Of a stretch of 19,091 nucleotides of DNA, positions 13,354 to 19,091 are shown one piece after another. Under the pieces are notes generated by a model. It was not told where the DNA came from, searched no databases, and saw only the letters and a program-made list of their open reading frames with translations. The position numbers were made by a program, and so were the translations under genes. Origin of the DNA: Actinomycetes bacterium (lineage in GTDB: Bacteria > Actinomycetota > Actinomycetes > Streptosporangiales > Streptosporangiaceae); NCBI GenBank assembly GCA_025964635.1, contig JAOPYP010000374.1, forward strand, positions 1 through 19,091, in the 5' to 3' direction. Within the stretch, counting starts at the first letter, position 1. Each line of letters starts with the position of its first letter.

Positions 13354-13535
13354 GACCAGCCGCATGTACTGGGTCACGCCGGCCGCGGGATGGCCGGCGG
13401 CCTCATCTACCTCATCGCGTTCCCGCCCGGCGGCCAGCCGGCCTACGGGCTGATCGCCCTGGGCAGGCCCTCATCGGCGCGGCCGGCGGGCTGGCCTACC
13501 CGGGTGCGGCCGGCTACGTCCGGGTCCGCGGCTGA
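13337..13535 (+). pseudogene. Frameshifted small membrane-protein partner of XRE regulator
   Basis: From ATG 13337 the frame reads MQITTETSRMYWVTPAAG, then must shift to continue as MAGGLIYLIAFPPGGQPAYGLIALG, then shift again to QALIGAAGGLAYPGAAGYVRVRG before TGA 13533-13535. Both breaks fall at GGG runs (near 13387-13389 and 13463-13466), and one extra G at each restores a single 66-residue protein with two hydrophobic segments. XRE genes of this small type are commonly followed by such a membrane protein. Either the gene is decayed or the assembly has two homopolymer errors. Confidence 0.6.
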
Positions 13536-13565
13536 CCGGGCCGCGAGGCTTGGGGCCGGCCTCGC

Positions 13566-14579
13566 TCAGCGGCGGCGCAGCCGCTTGTCCCCCAGGGCCG
13601 GATGCGCGGCGAGGTAATTGTCGGCCCGGTTGATCTCGGTTCCCGGCGGCACGATCTCGTCGATCCGGTCCAGCACGTCCTCGCTCAGATCCACGTCCGC
13701 GCCGGCCACGAGATCATCGAGCTGTTCCGGGGTGCGGGGGCCGATGAGGACGGAGGTGACCGCCGGGTGGGACCGGACGAACGCGGTAGCCAGGTGGGTG
13801 AGCGGCAGCCCGGCGCCGGCGGCGAGCTTGCTGAGGTCGCGGACGGCTTCCTGCCGGGCCTGGTTGGCCGGGATGGCCAGGTCGAAGGCCTGCGGCGCGA
13901 GCGTGGCCCGATGCCCCTGCCCCGGGTCCGTGCGCCCGGACAGCCAGCCGCTGGCCAGCGGCCCGTAGGTCAGCACCCCCATGCCGTAGCGCTGCGCGAC
14001 CGGGAGCACCGCGCCCTCGATGGTCCGGTTCAGGATCGAGTACCGCGGCTGCTCGGTGCGGAAGCGGTGCAGCCCCGCCCGGGCCGCGGCCCAGTGGGCC
14101 TCCACGATCAGCTCGGCCGGGAACGTCGAGCAGCCGATCGCCCGCACCGTGCCCTCGCGGACCAGGTCGGACAGCGCGGCCAGGGTCTCACCGATGTCGG
14201 TCGCGTAGTCCGGCCGGTGCATCTGGTAGAGGTCGATGTAGTCGGTGCCGAGCCGCCGGAGGCTGCCCTGCACGGCCCGCTTGATCCAGCGGGGTGAGCC
14301 CCCGCGCTGGTTCTCGTCCGTGCCCATGGGCATCGCGAACTTCGTTGCGAGCACGACGCCGTCGCGCCGGCCCTTGAGGGCCCGGCCGACGATCTCCTCC
14401 GACTCGCCCCCCGAGTAGACGTCCGCCGTGTCAACGAAGTTGATGCCGGCGTCCAGCGCCGCGTGGATCATGCGGACTGATTCGTCATGGTCGGTGTTGC
14501 CCATCGCCCCGAACATCATCGCGCCGAGCGCGAACTCGCTGACCGACATGCCCGTACCGCCGAGAATCCTGCGCTTCAT
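13566..14579 (-). CDS. Aldo/keto reductase
   Basis: 337 residues, NADPH-dependent aldo/keto reductase TIM barrel. The N-terminus LGGTGMSVSEFALGAMMFG is typical. The catalytic tetrad is visible: D50 and Y55 in FVDTADVYSGG, K80 in LATKFAMP, H121 in YQMHRPD. Later segments GCSTFPAELI, YGMGVLTYGPLASGWLSG and VTSVLIGPRTPEQLDD form the cofactor-binding end. Role: reduction of aldehydes or ketones in the cytoplasm; substrate unknown. ATG 14579 is preceded by GGGGAG at only 2 nt, but the family N-terminus supports this start; longer in-frame extension upstream has no homology. It is divergent from an XRE/MmyB-type regulator, an arrangement in which that regulator often controls the oxidoreductase. 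Confidence 0.93.
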   Translation of the reverse strand: MKRRILGGTGMSVSEFALGAMMFGAMGNTDHDESVRMIHAALDAGINFVDTADVYSGGESEEIVGRALKGRRDGVVLATKFAMPMGTDENQRGGSPRWIKRAVQGSLRRLGTDYIDLYQMHRPDYATDIGETLAALSDLVREGTVRAIGCSTFPAELIVEAHWAAARAGLHRFRTEQPRYSILNRTIEGAVLPVAQRYGMGVLTYGPLASGWLSGRTDPGQGHRATLAPQAFDLAIPANQARQEAVRDLSKLAAGAGLPLTHLATAFVRSHPAVTSVLIGPRTPEQLDDLVAGADVDLSEDVLDRIDEIVPPGTEINRADNYLAAHPALGDKRLRRR

Positions 14580-14741
14580 GGCTCCCCTGTCCCTGGGTCT
14601 GCAACCGCCGTTCCCTGCCCAGTTAACCGCCACCCGGCCCCGGTGCCGCTGGCCCAGGCAGGCCCACCCCAGCCCGGGGTCCAGGCGACCGGGGGTCTGG
14701 CAGGCCCCCTCACCGGCCGCCCGGCGGGGCTGGCCCTGGCC

Positions 14742-14747
14742 TAGCCT
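14742..14747 (+). promoter_or_regulatory. Probable leaderless -10 element of XRE regulator
   Basis: TAGCCT ends 7 nt before ATG 14755, so transcription should begin at or next to the start codon. No ribosome binding site precedes the ATG, which fits a leaderless mRNA. Nothing else stands out in the 175-bp divergent region 14580-14754. Confidence 0.5.
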
Positions 14748-14754
14748 GGACATC

Positions 14755-15648
14755 ATGAGCGGAGAGGCCTCCGGTGCCGGCAACACCGAGCTGAGGGATT
14801 TCCTGCGCTCGCGCCGGGCCCGGATCACGCCCGGGGATGCCGGGCTGGCTCCCCAGCCCGGGACCCGCCGGGTCCCGGGCCTGCGCCGGGAAGAGGTCGC
14901 CCAGCTCGCCGGGGTGAGCATGGACTACTACGTGCGGCTGGAGCGTGGCCGCCACGTCAACGTCTCCGAGACCGTGCTGGACGCCCTGGCCCGGGCGCTC
15001 CGCCTCAACGACACCGAGCGCGACCACCTGTTCGCCGTGGCCCGCCCCGGCCGGTCCCGGCGCCGCCCGGTACCGCCGCAGAGGGTACGCCCCGGCCTCT
15101 ACCGGGTGCTGGACTCGCTGGCCGAAATCCCGGCCACCGTCATCGGCCGGCGCCTCGACGTGCTGGCCACCAACCGGATGGCCCGGGCGCTGGTCACCGA
15201 CTTCGACCGGCTGCCCCACCGTGAGCGCAACATGGCCCGGTACATGTTTCTCAACGAAGGCGCCCGCGAGCTGTACATCGACTGGGAGATGGCGGCGCGC
15301 AGCACCGTGGCCGCACTGCACCTTTACGCGGGCCGTTATCCGGGTGACCCGCAGCTGGCCGCGCTGATCGGGGAGCTATCCGTGCGCGACACGGACTTCC
15401 GCCGCTGGTGGGCCGATCACGACGTGTTCGCGCACACCCACGGGTACAAGCGGCTGCATCATCCGGTGGTGGGCGACCTCACCCTGAACTACGAGTCCCT
15501 CACCATCACCGGCGACCCCGAGCAGAGCCTGGGCCTGCACACCGCCGATCCCGGCTCGCCGTCCGAGCAGGCGCTGCGCCTGCTGGCCAGCTGGGCCAGC
15601 GACCCGGCGCCCCCCGCCCATCCGGACCCCGCCACCCCCGCCAGCTGA
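14755..15648 (+). CDS. XRE-family regulator with MmyB-like ligand-binding domain
   Basis: 297 residues. The N-terminal HTH begins LRDFLRSRRARITPGDAG, continues VPGLRREEVAQLAGVSMDYYVRLERG and ends in ETVLDALARALRLNDTERDHL, the standard form of the large actinobacterial MmyB-type family. The C-terminal PAS-like MmyB domain shows RVLDSLAEIPATVIGRRLDVLATNRMARAL in pieces, the RYMFLNEGARELY region, RWWADHDV, and YKRLHHPVVGDLTLNYESL. The family acts as a ligand-responsive DNA-binding regulator, with fatty-acid-like ligands suggested for MmyB. It is divergent from the aldo/keto reductase gene and probably regulates it. The start is supported by the TAGCCT element 7 nt upstream. Confidence 0.93.
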   Translation: MSGEASGAGNTELRDFLRSRRARITPGDAGLAPQPGTRRVPGLRREEVAQLAGVSMDYYVRLERGRHVNVSETVLDALARALRLNDTERDHLFAVARPGRSRRRPVPPQRVRPGLYRVLDSLAEIPATVIGRRLDVLATNRMARALVTDFDRLPHRERNMARYMFLNEGARELYIDWEMAARSTVAALHLYAGRYPGDPQLAALIGELSVRDTDFRRWWADHDVFAHTHGYKRLHHPVVGDLTLNYESLTITGDPEQSLGLHTADPGSPSEQALRLLASWASDPAPPAHPDPATPAS

Positions 15649-15729
15649 CCGCCCGGCCACGTGGCGGCGGCGTTCATACCTGGGCTGCGGCGGGGCACCG
15701 ACGTAGGCTGCGCTCAGGAGGGGATGGCC

Positions 15730-16506
15730 ATGGGGTTTGAGCACATCCTGGTGGACAGGTCCGGGGACTTCGCCACCATCACGATGAACCGGCCGCAGCG
15801 GCGCAACGCGCTGTCCCTGGCGCACATGCGCGAGCTGATCACCGCGTTCCGCGACATCGGGGACAGCGATGCCGTGGGCGTGGTCCTGGCCGGCAACGGC
15901 CCGGTGTTCAGCGCCGGGCACGACCTGGCCGAGGTGGCCGAGGCCGACCTCCCGGCGATGCGGTCGCTGCTGGGCACCTGCACCGAGCTCATGACACTGA
16001 TGCAGCAGGTGCCGCAGCCAGTCGTGGCGCGGGTGCACGGGCTGGCCACAGCGGCCGGGTGCCAGCTGGTCGCCAGCGCAGACCTCGCCGTGGCCAGTGA
16101 GGACGCCGGCTTCGCCACGCCCGGCGGCAAGGGCGGCTGGTTCTGCCACACCCCCATGGTGGCCGTGGCCCGGAACGTCGGCCGGAAGCGGGCCATGGAG
16201 CTGGCCATGTCCGGCGACGTGATCGACGCGCGGACCGCCCTCGACTGGGGCCTGGTCAACCACGTCGTGCCCGCCGGGCAGCTCGACTCCGCGGTCCAGG
16301 ATCTGCTCGAGCGCGTCACCCGGGGCTCGGCGGAGAGCAAGGGCATCGGCAAGCAGGCGCTGTACGCGCAGATCGACCTGGACCAGCCCAAGGCCTACAC
16401 CTATGCGGTCGAGGTGATGGCCGCGACCAGCCAGCTGCCGGATGCACGCGAGGGGACGAAGGCGTTCCTGGAGAAGCGCAAGCCGCGCTGGCGCCGCGGC
16501 CGGTGA
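15730..16506 (+). CDS. Enoyl-CoA hydratase/isomerase family protein, ECHDC3-like
   Basis: 258 residues, crotonase fold. Oxyanion-hole strand PVFSAGHDLAEV (58-69), then VHGLATAAGCQLVASADLAVAS (102-123) and FATPGGKGGWFCHTP (128-142), then MSGDVIDARTALDWGLVNHVVP. The two glutamates of true hydratases are replaced: Q112 at the GGCELA position and G133 at the FxxPE position. The GLATAAGCQLVAS and FATPG strings are those of the ECHDC3 group, whose reaction is not well defined. CoA thioester binding is probably kept; hydration is doubtful. ATG 15730 lies 8 nt after AGGAGG (15716-15721); ATG 15724 is only 2 nt from it. It appears to be a single gene, convergent with the DJ-1-type gene. Confidence 0.9.
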   Translation: MGFEHILVDRSGDFATITMNRPQRRNALSLAHMRELITAFRDIGDSDAVGVVLAGNGPVFSAGHDLAEVAEADLPAMRSLLGTCTELMTLMQQVPQPVVARVHGLATAAGCQLVASADLAVASEDAGFATPGGKGGWFCHTPMVAVARNVGRKRAMELAMSGDVIDARTALDWGLVNHVVPAGQLDSAVQDLLERVTRGSAESKGIGKQALYAQIDLDQPKAYTYAVEVMAATSQLPDAREGTKAFLEKRKPRWRRGR

Positions 16507-16507
16507 G

Positions 16508-16522
16508 GAGCGCCGGCCGCTC
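16508..16522. terminator. Short inverted repeat between convergent genes
   Basis: GAGCG and CGCTC flank a CCGGC loop in the 17-nt gap between the hydratase stop (16506) and the DJ-1-type stop (16524). The stem is only 5 bp, so its strength as a terminator is uncertain. Confidence 0.3.
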
Positions 16523-16523
16523 G

Positions 16524-17051
16524 TTACCTGGCGCTGTCTAGCGCCTGGAGCAGGGCCTTCATCCACGGTCCGAGATCATCCGGGGTGCGGGCGGAGATGA
16601 GGTTGCCGTCCACCACGGTGGCCTCGTCCACCCAGTCGGTCCCCGCGTTGACCATGTCGTCGCGGATCGCCGCCACGCTCGTCGCCCGGCGGCCTTTGAG
16701 GATCTTCGCGGAGATCGGCACCCAGCCGGCGTGGCAGATGAACGCGACCGGCTTGCCCGCCTCGTCGAAGTCACGCACCAGGCCCAGCACGGCCGCGGAG
16801 CGGCGCAGCTTGTCCGGGGCGTATCCGCCCGGGATGACCAGCCCGTCGAACTCCTGCGCGGTGACCTGGTCCACAACCGTGTCCATCAGCACCGGGCCGT
16901 GACCCTTCTTGCCCATGACCGGGTGGTCATCGAGGCCGGCCACAGTCACCGCGACATCCTCCTCGCGCAGCCGGTACAGCGGGTACAGCAGCTCCATGTC
17001 CTCGAAGAGGTCCGCCGCGAGGAGAAGGACTTTCCGTCCGGCCAGCGCCAT
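16524..17051 (-). CDS. DJ-1/PfpI family protein
   Basis: 175 residues, the normal length for PfpI/YhbO-type proteins. The nucleophile elbow is AFICHAGW with C106 and H107, and the supporting glutamate is E20 in LFEDMELLYP; the strand FDGLVIPGGYAPD (68-80) is also typical. Family members are described as cysteine-dependent glyoxalase/deglycase-like, chaperone or protease-like enzymes; which activity applies here cannot be told. The start ATG 17051 is chosen because TAGGGT lies 7 nt upstream, consistent with a leaderless transcript, and no ribosome binding site is seen. The gene is monocistronic and convergent with the hydratase-like gene. Confidence 0.92.
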   Translation of the reverse strand: MALAGRKVLLLAADLFEDMELLYPLYRLREEDVAVTVAGLDDHPVMGKKGHGPVLMDTVVDQVTAQEFDGLVIPGGYAPDKLRRSAAVLGLVRDFDEAGKPVAFICHAGWVPISAKILKGRRATSVAAIRDDMVNAGTDWVDEATVVDGNLISARTPDDLGPWMKALLQALDSAR

Positions 17052-17058
17052 GGAACCG

Positions 17059-17064
17059 ACCCTA
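17059..17064 (-). promoter_or_regulatory. Probable leaderless -10 element of DJ-1/PfpI gene
   Basis: On the minus strand TAGGGT is followed by 7 nt and then ATG 17051. This matches the spacing found at 14742-14747 in front of the XRE regulator. Confidence 0.5.
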
Positions 17065-17207
17065 CGCCGGCGGAGGGCGGCCACGCAGGAACGCAACGGG
17101 GGCGGCCCACCGCGACGCGCTGACTGATTGCAGTTACATGACTACACCGTGCTGTCGCTGATACGTTCCAGCGCAGGGTGGCGGTGCCTGTGATGCCAGA
17201 GGGGGAC

Positions 17208-18308
17208 ATGGTGCAGGCAGTCAGATTCTCGCGTGCGGTACGGCTTTCCTTCCTGACACTCGGCGGGGCGGCACTGGCCGCCGCCGGCCTGCTGGGCGGC
17301 GGGAGCCCTGGCCCGGCGCCCAGCGCCGCCGCGGTCGCTCTCACGGCGGGAGCCAGCCAGCACGCGGGACGGCCGGCAGGCATCGGCACCGGGCATCAGG
17401 CGGGCACGCTGCCGGTGGCCGGCACGCTCGCGGTGAAGGATGTGGCCAGCGCCAGCCGCCTGGCCGGGCCGCTGCACGGGGTCGCGCGCTACCTGCGCAC
17501 CCGGAAGGGCGTCGCGCAGGTGGCGCTGTTCAACAAGCTCACCGGCCGCACCTACCTCCTGTCAGGCGGGCGCGACACCCAGTACACGGCCAGCATCGTC
17601 AAGGCCGACATCATGGCCCTGTGGCTGTGGCGCTACCAGTCCCGGACCGGCACCATCCCGGACAACCTGCCGTACTCCATCCGGTACCTGCTGCAGAACA
17701 TGATCACGATGAGCGACAACGTCGCCGCGACCTCGCTGTTCTACTTCTCCGGCGGCTGCACCACGCTCACCCTGTTCAACACGCTGATCCCGACCCGCCA
17801 CACCAAGGTCGGCTGCGAGACGCCCACGTACTACGGGTGGGGCAACACCACGACCACGGCCGCCGACCAGGTCGCGATCGTCCGCAAGCTCGCCTACCGC
17901 AACCGGACCCTCGCGCCGGACGCCAGGGCGTACGGCCTGCACCTGATGGAGAGCGTCGAGCCCACCCAGCGCTGGGGCATCACCTGCGGCCCGTGGGGGA
18001 CCACCTGCGCCGCCCCGGACTACGCCACCCCTGACCCGGCCGTGACCGTGGCCCTCAAGAACGGCTGGAAGTACCTTCCCACCTGCGCCAAGCAGGACGA
18101 CTCGTGCCCGTGGCAGGTCAACAGCATCGGCTGGGTCCGGGGCAAGGGCCGCGACTACGTCCTAGCCGTGCTCACCACCGACAACCCCGCGGGACCCGGC
18201 ACCGCCGGGTTCGACTACGGGATCAGCACCATCCAGGGCGTGTCCCAGCGGATCTGGGCCAACCTCGCCCTCCGGCCCCGCCCGCTGGTGCGGCGCCCGG
18301 CGCCCTGA
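17208..18308 (+). CDS. Secreted serine hydrolase, class-A beta-lactamase-like
   Basis: 366 residues from ATG 17208. The N-terminus has Arg residues followed by a hydrophobic segment (FLTLGGAALAAAGLLG) and a small-residue site PSAAA, a signal peptide without a lipobox. The catalytic domain has the penicillin-recognising motifs: TASIVK (S129, K132), MSDN (S169-N171) and KNG (K284-G286). The usual ExxLN motif of class A enzymes is not present; E204 in VGCETPTYYG lies at about the right place before NTTTTAADQVA, which resembles the RDTTTP segment. Six cysteines (C184, C203, C260, C267, C293, C300) suggest disulfides in an extracytoplasmic protein. It could be a beta-lactamase relative or a peptidoglycan/ester hydrolase. 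GTG 17178 or ATG 17193 are alternative starts. The upstream space 17052-17207 holds no other gene. Confidence 0.88.
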   Translation: MVQAVRFSRAVRLSFLTLGGAALAAAGLLGGGSPGPAPSAAAVALTAGASQHAGRPAGIGTGHQAGTLPVAGTLAVKDVASASRLAGPLHGVARYLRTRKGVAQVALFNKLTGRTYLLSGGRDTQYTASIVKADIMALWLWRYQSRTGTIPDNLPYSIRYLLQNMITMSDNVAATSLFYFSGGCTTLTLFNTLIPTRHTKVGCETPTYYGWGNTTTTAADQVAIVRKLAYRNRTLAPDARAYGLHLMESVEPTQRWGITCGPWGTTCAAPDYATPDPAVTVALKNGWKYLPTCAKQDDSCPWQVNSIGWVRGKGRDYVLAVLTTDNPAGPGTAGFDYGISTIQGVSQRIWANLALRPRPLVRRPAP

Positions 18309-18319
18309 CGAGCGTCAGG
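18304..18319. terminator. Palindrome spanning both stop codons of convergent genes
   Basis: CCTGACG and CGTCAGG flank AG. The TGA of the serine hydrolase lies in the left arm and the TCA (minus-strand TGA) of the dehydrogenase in the right arm; the genes are only 6 bp apart. A 2-nt loop is too tight for a full hairpin, but the element may mark the transcription end of both genes. Confidence 0.35.
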
Positions 18320-19091
18320 CCACGGTGAGCAGGGTCTTGCCCAGTGCCGACCGGCTCTCCAGGGCGGTGTGCGCCGCCGCGGCCTGATGCAGCGGGAAGG
18401 TCTGCCCGATGAGCGGCCTGATCCGGTCCGCGGCCAGCTCGGCCAGGGCCTGGCCGGCCAGCTTCGCCTGCTCGGCGGGGCCGAACTGGACCTGCTCGAT
18501 ACCGCGCACGGTGACCCCGCGGCGGGCCGCCTCGTCCCCGTCGATGGGAGCGAAGCCGCCGGCCGCGGCCCCGTGGGCGGAGAACCGGCCCCCGCCGGCG
18601 ATCACGCTGAACGCCACGGCGCCGAGCTGGCCGCCGGCTCCGTCGAAGACCACGTCCGGCCCGGAACCCCCCGTCACCCGGACGACCTGGTCCGGCCAGT
18701 CCGGCTCCCCGTAATCCACCACGGCGGTGGCGCCCAGCTCGGCCAGCAGGTCCAGCTTGGCCTTGCCCCGCGCCGCCGCGATGACCCGCGCGCCACGGGC
18801 CCGGGCCAGCTGGCCGAGCAGAAGGCCCAGGCCACCCGCGGCCCCCAGGATCAGCACCCACTCGCCAGGCCGGATGCCGGTGCTGGCGGCGAGCCCCAGC
18901 GCGGTGGTCCCGTCGTGCAGGACCGCGGCCGCCTCCGCCAGTGCCGCGCCGGCCGGGACCGGGACGAGCTCGCTGGCGGGGACCGCGACCTGCTCCGCGT
19001 AGCCACCCGAACCGCCGCCGGTCCCGGTGCGCGCGATCACGGTCCGCCCGGCCCAGCCCGGGTCAGCACCCTCCCCTACGGCGCTGACCTG
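18315..19091 (-). CDS. Zinc-type/quinone oxidoreductase (MDR superfamily), 5' end missing
   Basis: The frame stays open to the right edge, so 259 C-terminal residues are visible and the N-terminus lies outside. The first visible residues QVSAVGEGADPGWAGRTV are the usual catalytic-domain strand of quinone oxidoreductases, followed by GGYAEQVAVP and AAVLHDGTTALGLA. The cofactor domain has WVLILGAAGGLGLLLGQLA, then GARVIAAARGKAKLD and VVDYGEPDW, typical of NADPH binding. The C-terminus ALGKTLLTV matches the family end. Structural-zinc cysteines are absent from the visible part, so the zeta-crystallin/quinone oxidoreductase branch is more likely than alcohol dehydrogenase. Function: NADPH-dependent reduction of quinones or enones. 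Convergent with the serine hydrolase. Confidence 0.9.
   Translation of the reverse strand, partial: QVSAVGEGADPGWAGRTVIARTGTGGGSGGYAEQVAVPASELVPVPAGAALAEAAAVLHDGTTALGLAASTGIRPGEWVLILGAAGGLGLLLGQLARARGARVIAAARGKAKLDLLAELGATAVVDYGEPDWPDQVVRVTGGSGPDVVFDGAGGQLGAVAFSVIAGGGRFSAHGAAAGGFAPIDGDEAARRGVTVRGIEQVQFGPAEQAKLAGQALAELAADRIRPLIGQTFPLHQAAAAHTALESRSALGKTLLTVA

Noticed and set aside
13390..13617. Independent 75-codon gene starting at ATG 13390.
   Set aside because: Only its first part is protein-like; it is explained as the middle segment of the frameshifted XRE partner, and its end runs into the convergent aldo/keto reductase gene.

Overview
The window is high-GC, gene-dense DNA with GTG starts, 4-bp ATGA/GTGA gene overlaps, an apparent F420/flavin luciferase-like monooxygenase and probable leaderless promoters (TAnnnT 7 nt before the start codon). 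All of this points to an actinomycete chromosome; I cannot name the genus. I see no tRNA, rRNA, CRISPR array, transposase or integrase.

Positions 1-5116 (+ strand) hold a catabolic operon: the tail of an M20 metallo-hydrolase, a luciferase-like monooxygenase, two tandem paralogous amidohydrolases of the chlorohydrolase/deaminase type, and an amidohydrolase of the ACMSD-like (amidohydrolase_2) type. A hairpin at 5207-5248 separates it from the next, convergent unit.

Positions 5264-12921 look like one regulated system. A third chlorohydrolase/deaminase-type amidohydrolase (-) is divergent from a TenA/thiaminase-II homologue (+). A minus-strand set follows: ABC ATPase, permease and lipoprotein binding protein with the ThiY/THI5-type motif LDWFPN, then a GntR/FCD repressor translationally coupled to a GMC flavin oxidoreductase. 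Near-identical palindromic sites built on GATCTCAGAT sit in front of the amidohydrolase, the GntR gene and the ABC operon, and a weaker version sits in front of tenA. I infer a GntR-controlled uptake and breakdown route for a thiamine-derived pyrimidine or a related N-heterocycle. TenA has Asn where the pyrimidine-binding Asp is expected, and its start codon lies behind four tandem 17-nt repeats that form a chain of overlapping mini-ORFs. These are the most unusual parts of the window.

Positions 13024-19091 are more ordinary: a small XRE regulator with its own near-palindromic sites and a frameshifted membrane-protein partner; an aldo/keto reductase divergent from an XRE/MmyB-type regulator; an ECHDC3-like enoyl-CoA hydratase homologue lacking both catalytic glutamates; a DJ-1/PfpI protein; a secreted class-A beta-lactamase-like serine hydrolase; and a quinone-oxidoreductase-type dehydrogenase running off the right end.
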